From NCBI GenBank assembly GCA_031385545.1, contig JANNBN010000130.1, positions 24,181 through 88,180 of the forward strand: DNA of 64,000 bases, in the 5' to 3' direction. Below are positions 34,047 through 43,370 of the stretch, in pieces. Position numbers and translations under genes: made by a program. The number at the start of each line of letters is the position of its first letter. Position 1 is the stretch's first letter. Source of the stretch: JANNBN01 sp031385545. GTDB taxonomy: Bacteria > Actinomycetota > Acidimicrobiia > Acidimicrobiales > JANYDT01. The notes below the pieces were generated by a model. The model made no database searches. It was not told the origin of the DNA and was given only the letters and a program-made list of their open reading frames with translations.

Positions 34047-34058
34047 ATTTCATGAAAT
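34047..34058. promoter_or_regulatory. 12-bp palindrome upstream of the CHRD gene
   Basis: ATTTCATGAAAT is a perfect palindrome about 87 bases before the ATG of the CHRD-domain gene. It shares the TCATGA core with the palindrome at 31585-31594. It could be a regulator site; this is a suggestion only. Confidence 0.35.
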
Positions 34059-34144
34059 TGTCCTCAAAATTGAATCCACGTGCGGTTTGCCTACGAACTG
34101 CGTGGAAGCGAGCCACCCTCGCCGTCACCTATAAGGAGATTCAG

Positions 34145-34756
34145 ATGATTGGAACCAGGACCCGCATCTCGATTGTGGGAGCTACCGTGCTGTTCGTCGC
34201 CGGGATCGGCGTCGCACAGGCCGGCCATGTCAATCGAGTAACCGAAGGAAGCCTGACCGGGAGACAAGAAGTCGGTCCTGCGGAGAACAACAAGATCGTC
34301 GGCGATCCCAACGGGCGAGGTGAGGTCTACGTCTTTGGTATCGACAACGACGTCGTCGGAACAACGACGACGGTCAACTCCGGGACGCTTTGTTACGTGC
34401 TCACCGTGGACAAGGTTGCCCAGTTGGACCAAGCCCCTGGCAACGGCCGCGCCGCCCACATCCATCGAGGAACCGCCGGGACCAATGGCCCCGTGGTCGC
34501 CAACCTTGCATGGCCCCAGGACGGCCAGTCTGCTGACTGCATCAGCGAGGGCGAAAACGCAAAATTCACCGCTCCGGTCCCACCCGGAATCGTCCAAGAA
34601 ATCCTGCAGTACCCAGAGAACTTCTACGTCAACATCCACAATACGGAATACCCGGGCGGTGCGATCCGCGCCCAGCTCCGGATGCAGGGCTCTGGCAACG
34701 ACAGGTCGGACAGAGGCGGGAAGGGCGACGACTCAAAAGAGCATCAGCACGGCTGA
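34145..34756 (+). CDS. secreted CHRD-domain protein
   Basis: A 203-residue exported protein. The signal peptide is MIGTRTRISIVGATVLFVAG plus IGVAQA. The CHRD domain (about residues 30-185) shows the family's LTGRQEVGPAENNKIVGDPNGRGE start, AAHIHRGTAGTNGPVVANL and the C-terminal YVNIHNTEYPGGAIRAQL. The end is polar and His-rich (GGKGDDSKEHQHG). CHRD domains occur in chordin and in many secreted bacterial proteins of unknown role; metal binding by the His-containing motifs is conceivable. AAGGAG (34133-34138) is well placed before ATG 34145. It is isolated from its neighbours, with a palindrome upstream and a strong terminator downstream. Confidence 0.9.
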   Translation: MIGTRTRISIVGATVLFVAGIGVAQAGHVNRVTEGSLTGRQEVGPAENNKIVGDPNGRGEVYVFGIDNDVVGTTTTVNSGTLCYVLTVDKVAQLDQAPGNGRAAHIHRGTAGTNGPVVANLAWPQDGQSADCISEGENAKFTAPVPPGIVQEILQYPENFYVNIHNTEYPGGAIRAQLRMQGSGNDRSDRGGKGDDSKEHQHG

Positions 34757-34791
34757 TGGCTTGAGCAGTCTTGAGTAGAAGCCGGTTGTTC

Positions 34792-34819
34792 GACCGTCTG
34801 CACCCCTGTGCAGACGGTC
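34792..34819. terminator. bidirectional 12-bp hairpin between the CHRD gene and glmS
   Basis: GACCGTCTGCAC (34792-34803) pairs perfectly with GTGCAGACGGTC (34808-34819) around a CCCT tetraloop. It lies between two convergent genes, 35 bases after one stop and 46 bases after the other, so it should end both transcripts. Confidence 0.8.
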
Positions 34820-34865
34820 AAGCAGCTCGATGCGAACGCTGGTCTTTGCTGTTGCTCCGGCTTGC

Positions 34866-36683
34866 CTATTCGACGGTGACGGACTTTGCCAGGTTGCGGG
34901 GCTGGTCCACGTCACGGCCCAGCTTGGTTGCAGCGTGATAGGCGAGCAGCTGCAGCGGGATGTTGAGCAGGATCGGGTCCAGCTCGTCGCACACGCTCGG
35001 AATCGTGATCACGTCATCGGCAAGGCTCGCATCGATCGGGCGCTGGGTGATGGCAATCACCGGGCCCTTGCGAGCACGGACCTGTTGGATGGACGAGAGG
35101 TTCTTCTCGAAGAGGTCGTCGTTCGGAAGCACCACGACCGTTGGGAACGTCTCGGAGATCAGCGCGATCGGACCGTGCTTCAGTTCAGCCGCCGCATACG
35201 CCTCGGCGTGGATATAGCTGACCTCCTTGAGCTTCAGGGCGCCTTCGAGCGCGATCGGATAACCGGTGTTGCGGCCGATGAAGAACATGGAGCTGTAGTC
35301 CTTGTACTTGTCGGCGACCGCGGCGATCTGATCCTCGAGTGCCAGCACGGCGCGCACGCTTGCGGGGAGGGCTTTGAGTCCTGCGATGATGCGACGACCA
35401 TCGCTGGGGCCGAGGTCGCGGACACGGCCGAGATGCAGGCCAAGCAGCGCGAACGACACGAGCATGGAGGTGAACACCTTCGTCGACGCGACGCTGACTT
35501 CGGGGCCGGCGTGCATGTAGATGCCGTCACACTCACGGGCGATGGTTGACCCGACCACGTTGACCACGGCCATCACCTGGCCGCCCTTGCGCTTGATCTC
35601 CATCACCGCAGCAAGCGTGTCGGCCGTCTCGCCGGACTGCGACACCGCGACGTACAGCACGTCTGGTTCGATGACAGGGTTGCGGTAGCGGAACTCGCTG
35701 GCGCTCTCGGCGTCGGAAGGGATACGCGCCATGTTCTCGATCATCTGCGCGCCTGCGATGCCGGCGTTCAACGCCGTGCCGCAACCGAGGAACTTGACCC
35801 GGCGGATACCCATCAGCTCGCGGGCGGTCATGTTGACACCGCCGAGGTGTGCTGTGTTGAAACGCTCATCAAGGCGACCGCGCAGTGCACGTTCGATTGC
35901 GTCTGGCTGCTCGTGGATCTCTTTGCGGAGGAAGTGCTCGTAGCCGCCCTTGTCGAGCTGTTCGATGTTCCACGTGACGTCGAGGACGCGCTTCTGGGTG
36001 GGCGTTGCGTCGAGCTGGAACGTGCGGTAGCCGTCGGCCTTGAGGACAGCCATTTCACCGTCGTCGAGCGGAACGACCTGTTTGGTGTGGCGCACCATGG
36101 CGGTGACGTCTGACCCGACGAGCATCTCTTTGTCGCCGATGCCGATGATGACCGGCGAACCGTTGCGGGCGACCACGATGCGGTCGGGCTGCGACGCGTC
36201 GATGACGCAGATGCCATAAGTCCCCTCCACCATCGCAAGCGTGAGACGCAGCGAATCCTCGAGGTTGTGGCCCTCGGCCCGGTGCTGCGCCACAAGGTGG
36301 ACCAACGTTTCGGTGTCGGTCTCGGAGAGGAACACCACACCGTTGGCTTCCAGCTTCATCCGGAGTTCTGCGGCGTTCTCGATGATGCCGTTGTGAACCA
36401 GCGCAACGGTGCCTGACACGTGCGGGTGCGCGTTGACGTCGTTCGGCTCACCGTGGGTTGCCCAACGGGTGTGGCCGATGGCCGGATGGCCGCTCAGCTT
36501 TTTCGGCAACGCTGCTTCAAGCTCGCGCAGCTTGCCCTTCTTCTTGATGACCTTCAGCTCACCCTTCGGACCCACCAGTGCAATGCCCGCGGAGTCATAT
36601 CCCCGGTACTCGACGCGCTGCAACCCTTCAAGCAGGATCGGCAGGCCGTCCCGTGGTCCGATGTATCCGACGATGCCGCACAT
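34866..36683 (-). CDS. glmS: glutamine--fructose-6-phosphate aminotransferase (isomerizing)
   Basis: Makes glucosamine 6-phosphate, the first step toward UDP-GlcNAc for peptidoglycan. The 605-residue product starts MCGIVGYIG, placing the glutaminase nucleophile Cys at position 2 after Met removal. The Ntn domain shows HTRWATHGEPND and HNGIIEN. Two SIS domains follow, with CGTALNAG, SQSGETADTL, GRNTGYPIALEGALKLKE and AEAYAAAELKHGP. It ends in LAKSVTVE, the conserved C-terminal tail that contributes to the synthase site. ATG 36683 is fixed by the required Cys2. No glmS ribozyme is expected or seen upstream. Confidence 0.97.
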   Translation of the reverse strand: MCGIVGYIGPRDGLPILLEGLQRVEYRGYDSAGIALVGPKGELKVIKKKGKLRELEAALPKKLSGHPAIGHTRWATHGEPNDVNAHPHVSGTVALVHNGIIENAAELRMKLEANGVVFLSETDTETLVHLVAQHRAEGHNLEDSLRLTLAMVEGTYGICVIDASQPDRIVVARNGSPVIIGIGDKEMLVGSDVTAMVRHTKQVVPLDDGEMAVLKADGYRTFQLDATPTQKRVLDVTWNIEQLDKGGYEHFLRKEIHEQPDAIERALRGRLDERFNTAHLGGVNMTARELMGIRRVKFLGCGTALNAGIAGAQMIENMARIPSDAESASEFRYRNPVIEPDVLYVAVSQSGETADTLAAVMEIKRKGGQVMAVVNVVGSTIARECDGIYMHAGPEVSVASTKVFTSMLVSFALLGLHLGRVRDLGPSDGRRIIAGLKALPASVRAVLALEDQIAAVADKYKDYSSMFFIGRNTGYPIALEGALKLKEVSYIHAEAYAAAELKHGPIALISETFPTVVVLPNDDLFEKNLSSIQQVRARKGPVIAITQRPIDASLADDVITIPSVCDELDPILLNIPLQLLAYHAATKLGRDVDQPRNLAKSVTVE

Positions 36684-36738
36684 GTGTGTCTCGCTTTCGA
36701 CACCGACCGACGGCGCCACGATGAAGGTTTGGTTACAG

Positions 36739-36765
36739 GGTGAAGCAGGTGAAAGGTGAAGCAGG
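36739..36765. repeat. 16-bp-period duplication upstream of glmS
   Basis: GGTGAAGCAGG occurs at 36739-36749 and 36755-36765, in the 83-base gap between the small gene at 36767 and glmS. It lies about 55 bases before the glmS start and might include the ribosome-binding or leader region. Confidence 0.75.
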
Positions 36766-36766
36766 A

Positions 36767-37054
36767 CTAGCCGTAGACGATGCGACGAAGCTGACGCTCG
36801 CTCAGGATCGGGGGAGCTACCACCCGGGCTGTGAGTTCGCGACGGACAATCGACCAGATCGCCGCGTTGTGCTGGCCGTTGGCCTGCAGTTCACGGTGAC
36901 GCCGTCTGACGTACCGCTCGATGGTCTCACCGTGGTGGGCGACCACCTCGGCAATCACCCGAACAAGGACAGTCCGTGAGAGCTGAGTGGTCCGCTCGAG
37001 TTGGTCGAGCAGATCCTCCAGATCGGGCTGGCCAGGCTGGCTGTCATCCGTCAT
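36767..37054 (-). CDS. small helical protein, unknown function
   Basis: A 95-residue protein I do not recognise. It begins with an acidic stretch (MTDDSQPGQPDLEDLLDQLE), followed by predicted helices with many charged residues (ETIERYVRRRHRELQ, LSERQLRRIVYG). There is no signal peptide or membrane segment. Codon use is like that of the neighbours and the ATG is clean, so it is probably real. It lies upstream of glmS on the same strand with an 83-base gap. The fold suggests a protein- or nucleic-acid-binding helical bundle, without further support. Confidence 0.6.
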   Translation of the reverse strand: MTDDSQPGQPDLEDLLDQLERTTQLSRTVLVRVIAEVVAHHGETIERYVRRRHRELQANGQHNAAIWSIVRRELTARVVAPPILSERQLRRIVYG

Positions 37055-37224
37055 GCGGACCCCAGTAAACCAGAATGGACGGCAAAACAGGACAAACTTG
37101 CCCGCATTCGGGCTGAATCACCTTATTTTAGACAATTTCATCTCATTTATTTTGATGAGAAGGGATAAAAAAGCCCTCACACCGGGATCACTGATCGTTC
37201 GCAGTATCCGGTGAAGATGGGTTC
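37055..37224. promoter_or_regulatory. AT-rich divergent promoter region
   Basis: 170 bases between a minus-strand and a plus-strand gene. From about 37115 to 37175 the sequence is AT-rich (TTATTTTAGACAATTTC, TTTATTTTGATGAG), in strong contrast with the flanking high-GC DNA. A small hairpin CTCAT-ttattttg-ATGAG is included. It should carry the promoter of the FN3 gene. Confidence 0.5.
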
Positions 37225-38493
37225 ATGTCCAAGCCCTCCCGTTTAGCCGCTGTTGCGCTCCTCACCGCCGTCACCATTGCGGCGACCGTGCGGGCGTCGG
37301 AGCCGGCAGCCGCGCAGACCGTCGCGCCAACGGTTGCCCCAGGTGTGCCCGCTGGATTCCAGACCAGCCCGGTGCAGTTCCTCACCGCGGTCCGCCAAGG
37401 TGACAACGACGTCAAAGTGAGTTGGGTCCCACCGCAGACTGCGCTGTCCCCCATCCAGCGGTATCGGGTGGGCGTGGTCTCCGACAGTGCAGCGGCACTG
37501 CCCAACCCGTCGCTCATCATCGTCAACTCTGGCGTCACGTCGGTGACGTTCAAGAACCTGAAGGTTGGTCATGCATACTTCTTCCAGGTGCAGCCTGAGA
37601 CAGCGGTCGGTGCTGGCGCGCCGTCCGAGTTGACTGCTCCGATTGCCATCACCGACGGGTCGGAGCGCAAGCCCTTCGCCGTCACCGCTGTGTCGGTAAC
37701 CATCCTCGGGCCGTCGCAGACAGCAGTGGTGTGGTCGCCTCCTCCTGCTCGCCCCAATGTGACAGTCACGAAGTACCGGGTCACGACGTTCCCGTCGAGC
37801 CGCACGATCGACGTGCCGGTTCAGATCAACAGCACTGTGCTCACCACCCTGAAGGCCGGCGTCACCTACTACGTGCAGGTGCAGGCGGTGTCCAGCGAGG
37901 GCAAGTACTCCGACCCCGCCCTGTCCAACCCGATTTTCATCCCGCTCCCCGTACCTGCCACCGCAGCGCCCACCGTGCCGCCCACCCCTGCGCCCACCAC
38001 GCCCACCACGACAACGACAACCACACTGCCGCTCGCGCTGCCATCGCCCGTCGCCGTACCTGCGCTTGCACCGGCATCACGCTGCACCTCACGGGTGTGG
38101 AACCCAGCACTGCTCGGGGTCCCGTCGAAGTTGCAGGCCGGCGCACCGAGCGGTGTGTACATCTGGACCGACGGCCGTACCATCCATCTGCGTACATACA
38201 ACAACTCCATAACGCCGCTTCGCTTCAGCGGAAGTGTGAGCGCAAACACGTCGATGCCGACCGGACGGTTCTACCTTGAACCCGATTCGGACTCCGTATC
38301 CGTCGGGCGGTCCGCCGTCTCGTTCTCGTTCGCTTCTGCCTACGACATCGACGCTCTGCGCTTCGACGGACGCTGCGTCCGCTCGTTGACGTTCCGGCTG
38401 TTCGTGAACGGCGCCCCGATCAACCCGGCGCAGGTGTTCATGGGTGCGAACAGCGTGAACCCGTCGACGCCAGCGTTCGTCATCACCCGCTGA
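37225..38493 (+). CDS. secreted fibronectin type III protein
   Basis: A 422-residue exported protein. The signal peptide is about residues 1-32 (LAAVALLTAVTIAATVRASEPAAA). Two FN3-like domains follow at about 45-145 (VKVSWVPPQTALSPIQRYRV, HAYFFQVQPETAVGAG) and 150-245 (TAVVWSPPPARPNVTVTKYRV, TYYVQVQAVSSEGKYSDP). A Pro/Thr-rich linker with a run of Thr (PTTPTTTTTTTLPLAL) separates them from a C-terminal beta-rich domain of about 130 residues with two cysteines (RCTSRVW, DGRCVRSL). The role is unknown; FN3 domains usually bind carbohydrate or protein surfaces. The gene is monocistronic, with an AT-rich promoter region before it. Confidence 0.85.
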   Translation: MSKPSRLAAVALLTAVTIAATVRASEPAAAQTVAPTVAPGVPAGFQTSPVQFLTAVRQGDNDVKVSWVPPQTALSPIQRYRVGVVSDSAAALPNPSLIIVNSGVTSVTFKNLKVGHAYFFQVQPETAVGAGAPSELTAPIAITDGSERKPFAVTAVSVTILGPSQTAVVWSPPPARPNVTVTKYRVTTFPSSRTIDVPVQINSTVLTTLKAGVTYYVQVQAVSSEGKYSDPALSNPIFIPLPVPATAAPTVPPTPAPTTPTTTTTTTLPLALPSPVAVPALAPASRCTSRVWNPALLGVPSKLQAGAPSGVYIWTDGRTIHLRTYNNSITPLRFSGSVSANTSMPTGRFYLEPDSDSVSVGRSAVSFSFASAYDIDALRFDGRCVRSLTFRLFVNGAPINPAQVFMGANSVNPSTPAFVITR

Positions 38494-38603
38494 CCCTGCT
38501 GACCAACCCGCTCGCAAGGTCCCACCGTCCGCCGCCCGACGCAACACGCAGAGTGCAAATCAGCTCTCTGAACCCGCCGAGAGGGCTCTTGCCTGTTGCC
38601 GAA

Positions 38604-40886
38604 TCAGGTTTGCCTGTGACCGCTTTCCCTCTTCGAAGGGCGCAGCTTGCGGTGCCCTTCGTCGTGTGCAGGAAACGCGGTTCTCACTGCACGCATCACA
38701 TGATCGGCCTGGTTCAAGCTGGTTCCGTCGGCTGACGTATCGAACCGCTCCTGTTCCAACAGCGCCACCACGGATCGGATGTTTGGTTCGCGCTCAGCAC
38801 CGATCCTGTCGTCGAGTGCTCCGGCGAACTCGGTCAGGGTCTGGCCGGGTGCACGGCGGTAGTCGTGGTCCTCCCCGAAGCGTTCGAGGTTTCGGATCGA
38901 CAACTCGATGGGCGATGCAGGACGACGGGACTGCTTCGTGCGCTGTAGCAGCAGGCTCATTGCCCCAAGGAGAACGGCAGCAACAACCAGCGTGAGGAGG
39001 AGGCGCCGCAAGCCGCCGCCACTCTGGGAACCGGCCGCAGGCTCGGGCGGAAGCTTTGCGATCGGCACCACCCTCGTGGGGTCTCGTTCGGCCCACCCAA
39101 ACCCGGGCACGTAGTACTCCACCCACGCATGGGCGTCGCGGCCCAGGACGCTGAAGCTTCCGTCGGCGCGCATGGTGCTGGGGAGATACCCGGTGGCCAG
39201 CCGGGCGGGGATGCCGTTCGCCCGCAGCAGCATGACGGTTGCCGTTGCGAACTGTTCGCACCATCCGGCCTTCGAATCAAACAGGAAGTCATCGACGACA
39301 TCAGCGCCGGCCTTCGGGTCTTGCCGCGCCGTGTAGTCGTAGACCGTGTTCGTAGCGAGCCAGGACTCGACGCCGGCGATCACTCCCTGAACGGATGTCT
39401 GCCCGGCAGCAAAACTTTCGGCAAGGGTTCGAGATCGGTCGGTCATTGTCGACGTATCGAAGTGCTCTGCACGAACACCATATGCGCGCATTTCATCCTG
39501 CGACTCTGCAATGGTGCTGATCAATACCTCGGGGCCGTCGTCACGTTGCGGGTGCCGGGCCGAGATCACCGAGTACTTGCTGCCCTCGCCCATCTCTCGG
39601 TTGGTGACAACGGACTCGTCGTCCTTCAGCAGCAACCGCTGCGAGGCGAGGTCCACCTGCGCGATGCGGCTGGGTCCGAAAACCAGGTTGGTGGACCCTC
39701 TGCGCAGTTCGACGTGTGACACCAGCAGGTCAGCCGATCGGGCGGGGTCCGCGGTGGCGGAAAAGGTCGCCTCGAACGGTTCAAGGGACCGCACCACTTC
39801 GGCCGTGCTGAACCACCGCCGTCCGTCCCACGTGTCGAACGACTGACCCTTCAAGAGCTGACCGGTTGCGAACGATGCGCCGTCGGCGAAACGGTTGCTC
39901 CCTCTCGTGACCGTGACGCGCAGGACCTCCTCGTCGCTCGTCGCACCGAAGTCGTCGATCGCGAACGAATCGGATGCACCCAGTATCCGCGACGACCCTC
40001 CGCTTCCACGCGCGCCACGGAACACCGAAGAAGCCGCGCCCAGCCCAGAGTCGCCGAGCGCTCCGCCCGTGGCCTGGGTGAGGCGGTCAGCCGTTGCATT
40101 GCTCAACCGCTGTGTGGTGGGAGACACCAGCGGTTCAAGGAGCGCAGCCAGACCGACGCACAGTGCTGTGACGACCAGACTGGCCGTGAACCCACGCCGG
40201 CTCGGTGTGCGGAACAATCCTTCGCCGCGGCGATCGGTGACCGGGGCAGAGAAGGGAGCAGGAATATTTGGGGCGGTCGCAAGCTCGGCCAGACCCAGCC
40301 GAGCAACCGAGGCGCACGCAAGAAGGACGCAGATGACGGACAGCGCCGGGAGCCAGACCGGGATGCCGCTGCCGAACCACCATCCCTGCAGCCCCAACAG
40401 CCCCGATGACCCTATTGGCCCTGCTGGCGATGCGAGAGCCAGTGCGAGTGTGCCGGCCGAGCAGGCGATAGAGATCGTCAGTCCGGACCGCGTACCGAAC
40501 AGCAGGCCGACGGCCGCAGCCGTCACCCCGACCAAGGACATCCCGTCGGACCCTGCTTTGCTGCCAAGGGCCAGCCACATGAACGGGGCCGCACCCGATG
40601 CAACCATCACAGCGTGCAACAGCAGCCACCAGCCCGTGCCGTGGCTTCCCTGCGGCTGCGCTCGGCGGTCCGCGGCGGGTCGGGCGTCGCCCGGCCGTGC
40701 CCTCCGGCTCATCGCAACGGCGAACGACATGCAGCCGACAACGATCTGCCAGGCCAACGCGCGTGGCGAGACGCGTTCGCCGAGCACCGCGCAGGCCGTG
40801 GCGGTGACGGCTGCCAGCGATGCGGGGGCGTTGGCCCACCACGGCGTGTCGCCAAGGTCACCCACACGGGTGCGCGGTGCGCTCAT
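38604..40886 (-). CDS. membrane-anchored transglutaminase-like protein
   Basis: 760 residues. The N-terminal part has about seven transmembrane helices, including MVASGAAPFMWLALG, VVTALCVGLAALLEPLV and others. An extracytoplasmic region carries the transglutaminase core: catalytic Cys in KAGWCEQFATATVMLL at about 541, His in GRDAHAWVEYYV at about 585 and Asp in WAERDPTRV at about 601. A final transmembrane helix (LLLTLVVAAVLLGAMSLLL) and a DUF4129-like cytoplasmic tail follow. It is the TgpA-type protein normally found with MoxR and DUF58. ATG 40886 overlaps the DUF58 stop by 4 bases. Its exact cell-surface role is unknown. Confidence 0.9.
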   Translation of the reverse strand: MSAPRTRVGDLGDTPWWANAPASLAAVTATACAVLGERVSPRALAWQIVVGCMSFAVAMSRRARPGDARPAADRRAQPQGSHGTGWWLLLHAVMVASGAAPFMWLALGSKAGSDGMSLVGVTAAAVGLLFGTRSGLTISIACSAGTLALALASPAGPIGSSGLLGLQGWWFGSGIPVWLPALSVICVLLACASVARLGLAELATAPNIPAPFSAPVTDRRGEGLFRTPSRRGFTASLVVTALCVGLAALLEPLVSPTTQRLSNATADRLTQATGGALGDSGLGAASSVFRGARGSGGSSRILGASDSFAIDDFGATSDEEVLRVTVTRGSNRFADGASFATGQLLKGQSFDTWDGRRWFSTAEVVRSLEPFEATFSATADPARSADLLVSHVELRRGSTNLVFGPSRIAQVDLASQRLLLKDDESVVTNREMGEGSKYSVISARHPQRDDGPEVLISTIAESQDEMRAYGVRAEHFDTSTMTDRSRTLAESFAAGQTSVQGVIAGVESWLATNTVYDYTARQDPKAGADVVDDFLFDSKAGWCEQFATATVMLLRANGIPARLATGYLPSTMRADGSFSVLGRDAHAWVEYYVPGFGWAERDPTRVVPIAKLPPEPAAGSQSGGGLRRLLLTLVVAAVLLGAMSLLLQRTKQSRRPASPIELSIRNLERFGEDHDYRRAPGQTLTEFAGALDDRIGAEREPNIRSVVALLEQERFDTSADGTSLNQADHVMRAVRTAFPAHDEGHRKLRPSKRESGHRQT

Positions 40887-42016
40887 CCGAACGTGCCCGA
40901 GTTGCCCGAGTTGCCCGAGTTGCCCGGAGTGCCCGAGTTGCCCGGAGTGCCCGGTGAAGGGTGCACCACGCCGACCGGTGGGTTTCCTCCGGCTTGTGCA
41001 GGTACCGGTGCGAGCCCGGCCGGGTGAACGGCGACGCCGCTGACGCACCACCACCCGTTGGACACCCGCACCGTGCCGAGGTTGGGCTGGTGGTCCGTGG
41101 TTCCGATGACCCCACCGAACTGGCCCGGCTCGACCGCGGCCAACACCTCGTCGGCCTGCGTGGTTGACGTGACGTGGACCCGTGTGCGAGCGGTTGCCAG
41201 GTCGATCCGGAACCCGTTGACGACCAACGCGTGCACAAGCCAGGTTGCCTCTGCGAGGATCGCCTCACCGCGAGCGCTGCCATCGATGTGGTCAACGATC
41301 ACCGTGATGGTCTGCGAACCGCCGAGCTTCTCGAGTTGCTTCACGTGCACCGAGCCGGTGCGCGCAGTCGCGGGCCAGTGCACCGAACTGATGCGGTCGC
41401 CGCGCTCGAACGGCCTGACCAACTCCGGGCCACCCGGAACGTCACCGCCGCGGCTGGTCTCGCCGTCAGCGGCGATGCGGACCGTGTTGATGGACGCAAG
41501 CACCGATTCGATCGGTGTCAGCGGCGGCGCGACCACCAGCGGCGAGATGAGGTTGCGCAGCACCTGCCTGGTTGCGTGCAGCGGCAGGAACATCGGCCCG
41601 GTACTGATGAGGTGGAGCTGCGCCACGGTGAACACACCGCGCTGGTCCAGGACGACCGGCAACGACGTGGCCCGGCCTGGCACCAGCGGCACCCGGTTAC
41701 GTCGCGATGCGCCGACCAACAGCCATCCACCGCGCGCCGCGAGATCGTCGGGTGTCGTCACGGTCCAGACCATCACGTGTCCCACCCGCCCCAGCGGAGG
41801 CGCGGCCAACGACAGCTCGGCACGGGCTACATGTCGGTGGGCGAACGCGTAGTTGACACCCAGCGAGATGAACAACGCGAGCAATGGCAGGGTGACGTTG
41901 AGCCCGGGCAGGGCGAGTGCCGACGTGCACAACAGCACCAGCAGTATCAAGGACGGGCGCGCCAACGGAACAACACGTGACGAACCACCGGTTGTGTTGA
42001 CGGTGGTGGCCCCCAT
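40883..42016 (-). CDS. DUF58 protein
   Basis: 377 residues. Two transmembrane helices at about 18-60 (LARPSLILLVLLCTSALALPG, TLPLLALFISLGVNYAF) are followed by a beta-rich region and the DUF58 core, with PFERGDRISSVHWPATARTGSVHVKQLE (the R-x-Y-x-x-GD...I-x-W-x-x-SAR-like motif) and a vWA-like end. The last 25 residues are a repetitive Pro-Gly-Asn-Ser tail encoded by 9- to 12-bp units. DUF58 proteins accompany MoxR ATPases and probably act as chaperone or adaptor modules. It follows MoxR by 27 bases and overlaps the transglutaminase gene by 4. Confidence 0.9.
   Translation of the reverse strand: MGATTVNTTGGSSRVVPLARPSLILLVLLCTSALALPGLNVTLPLLALFISLGVNYAFAHRHVARAELSLAAPPLGRVGHVMVWTVTTPDDLAARGGWLLVGASRRNRVPLVPGRATSLPVVLDQRGVFTVAQLHLISTGPMFLPLHATRQVLRNLISPLVVAPPLTPIESVLASINTVRIAADGETSRGGDVPGGPELVRPFERGDRISSVHWPATARTGSVHVKQLEKLGGSQTITVIVDHIDGSARGEAILAEATWLVHALVVNGFRIDLATARTRVHVTSTTQADEVLAAVEPGQFGGVIGTTDHQPNLGTVRVSNGWWCVSGVAVHPAGLAPVPAQAGGNPPVGVVHPSPGTPGNSGTPGNSGNSGNSGTFG
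40894..40953. repeat. in-frame short repeats encoding the DUF58 C-terminus
   Basis: Alternating CCCGAGTTG and CCCGGAGTG 9-mers fill 40894-40953. They encode the GNSGTPGNSGNSGNSG tail of the DUF58 protein and end directly at its stop. Confidence 0.9.
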
Positions 42017-42043
42017 GGCGGTTTACTGAGACTCCGACTCGGC

Positions 42044-43105
42044 TCAGGGTGCGCGGACAGTATCGGTAACGGCACCGACCCACTCGGACAGCGTTGTCAG
42101 CCGCTCGTCGCCCGGCCGCATCATCCGGTGGGCAAGAACCGCTGGAGCCGCGTGTTTGATGTCGTCGGGAACCACGTAGGTACGACCTGCGATAGCGGCA
42201 AGTGCACGTGCCACGCCAAGCAGCGTCTGCGAAGCGCGCGGACCCAGCGTGACAGCGATTCCGGCCGAGGTACCAGCGGCGCGGACAGCATCGACGAGAT
42301 CAAGCAGATAATCGACCAACCGCGCGTCACAGTGAATGTCGGCAACGGACCGGACTGCGGCCGTGAGGTCGGCTGGAGTCGTGGTTGCGTGCATGTCAGC
42401 AACGCGGTCGGGGTCTAGTTCCACGAGGATGCTGCGCTCGGCATGGCGCGACGGGCGGCTCAGGGTGGCGACCAATGCGAAGCGGTCTCGCTGGCCCGCA
42501 ACCAGCGGATAGGTGCCGAGGTCGCCGGTGGGGTTTTGCGTGGCGATGAGGAAGAACGGATCAGGCAGCCGATGCCGCTCGCCGTCGACACTGACCTGGC
42601 GCTCGGCCATGGCTTCGAGCAGCGCCGACTGCGCCCGCGGAGTTGCCCGGTTGATCTCGTCGAAGAGCACGACGTGGTGCATCAGCGGGCCGGGGCGGAA
42701 CGTCCAGTCGCCCGTGCGCTGGTCGAACACGTTGGCGCCGGTGATGTCCGCGGGGAGCAGGTCGGCGGTGCCCTGGATACGTGCGAAACCACCACCGCAC
42801 GCGGCCACGATGGCTTTCGCCAGGGTCGTCTTTCCGACTCCGGGTGGACCTTCCAGGAGCACATGCCCACCGGCCAGCAGACCAGCCACCGTGAAGCGGA
42901 TCGCCTGCGCTTGATCAACAATGACAGCGGACAGTGCGCTGGTGAGTAGTTGGGCGGTGGACGCGGCCAACGCACCCGGTGGCTGCGTCGCTGCGAGGGT
43001 CGGAGGGTGGGTCGCCGTCGATGCGTGGGTCGCCGTCGCCGTCGCCGCTGGCGAGGCGAGCGCTGGCGGTGCGGTCGCGCTGGTCTGGTCAGGGGACGCG
43101 TTCAT
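42044..43105 (-). CDS. MoxR-family AAA ATPase
   Basis: 353 residues. An Ala/Thr/Pro-rich N-terminal tail of about 50 residues precedes the AAA+ core: Walker A GPPGVGKTTLAKA, Walker B VVLFDEINRATPRAQ, sensor 1 IATQNP, and C-terminal lid with GPRASQTLLGVARALA. All catalytic motifs are intact. MoxR proteins are chaperone-like ATPases that assemble or activate partner complexes, typically with DUF58/vWA proteins. First gene of the MoxR-DUF58-transglutaminase operon. ATG 43105 begins MNASPDQTS; a longer in-frame start at 43138 is possible. Confidence 0.92.
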   Translation of the reverse strand: MNASPDQTSATAPPALASPAATATATHASTATHPPTLAATQPPGALAASTAQLLTSALSAVIVDQAQAIRFTVAGLLAGGHVLLEGPPGVGKTTLAKAIVAACGGGFARIQGTADLLPADITGANVFDQRTGDWTFRPGPLMHHVVLFDEINRATPRAQSALLEAMAERQVSVDGERHRLPDPFFLIATQNPTGDLGTYPLVAGQRDRFALVATLSRPSRHAERSILVELDPDRVADMHATTTPADLTAAVRSVADIHCDARLVDYLLDLVDAVRAAGTSAGIAVTLGPRASQTLLGVARALAAIAGRTYVVPDDIKHAAPAVLAHRMMRPGDERLTTLSEWVGAVTDTVRAP

Positions 43106-43370
43106 TCCATGTAAACGGTACTGGCCAGACAGGTCCAACAGGGACCCGGCTCTGATGACCCGTTGGTGAATGCGCGTTCACCTCGGGTCTGTGGAAGACA
43201 GCCCTGTCGGATACATACCGCACGTCGAACGACATGGCCAGTTCGCTGCCTCGCCTCCCACCCTCCCGTCGGTTACCGCAATGGTGAGTTTCGGCATCGA
43301 CCGGAAGTGTTCGCACACGCGGGTGAAGGCCTAGCTCGTGAGCCGGCGGAAGATCCGTCGGGAACCGGAG

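Noticed and set aside
36684..36766. glmS ribozyme upstream of glmS
   Set aside because: That ribozyme is typical of Firmicutes; the 83-base gap has no matching core and is too short.
43089..43316. Minus-strand 75-codon frame between the crotonase remnant and MoxR
   Set aside because: It overlaps the MoxR start, has no recognisable features and its composition looks like chance coding.
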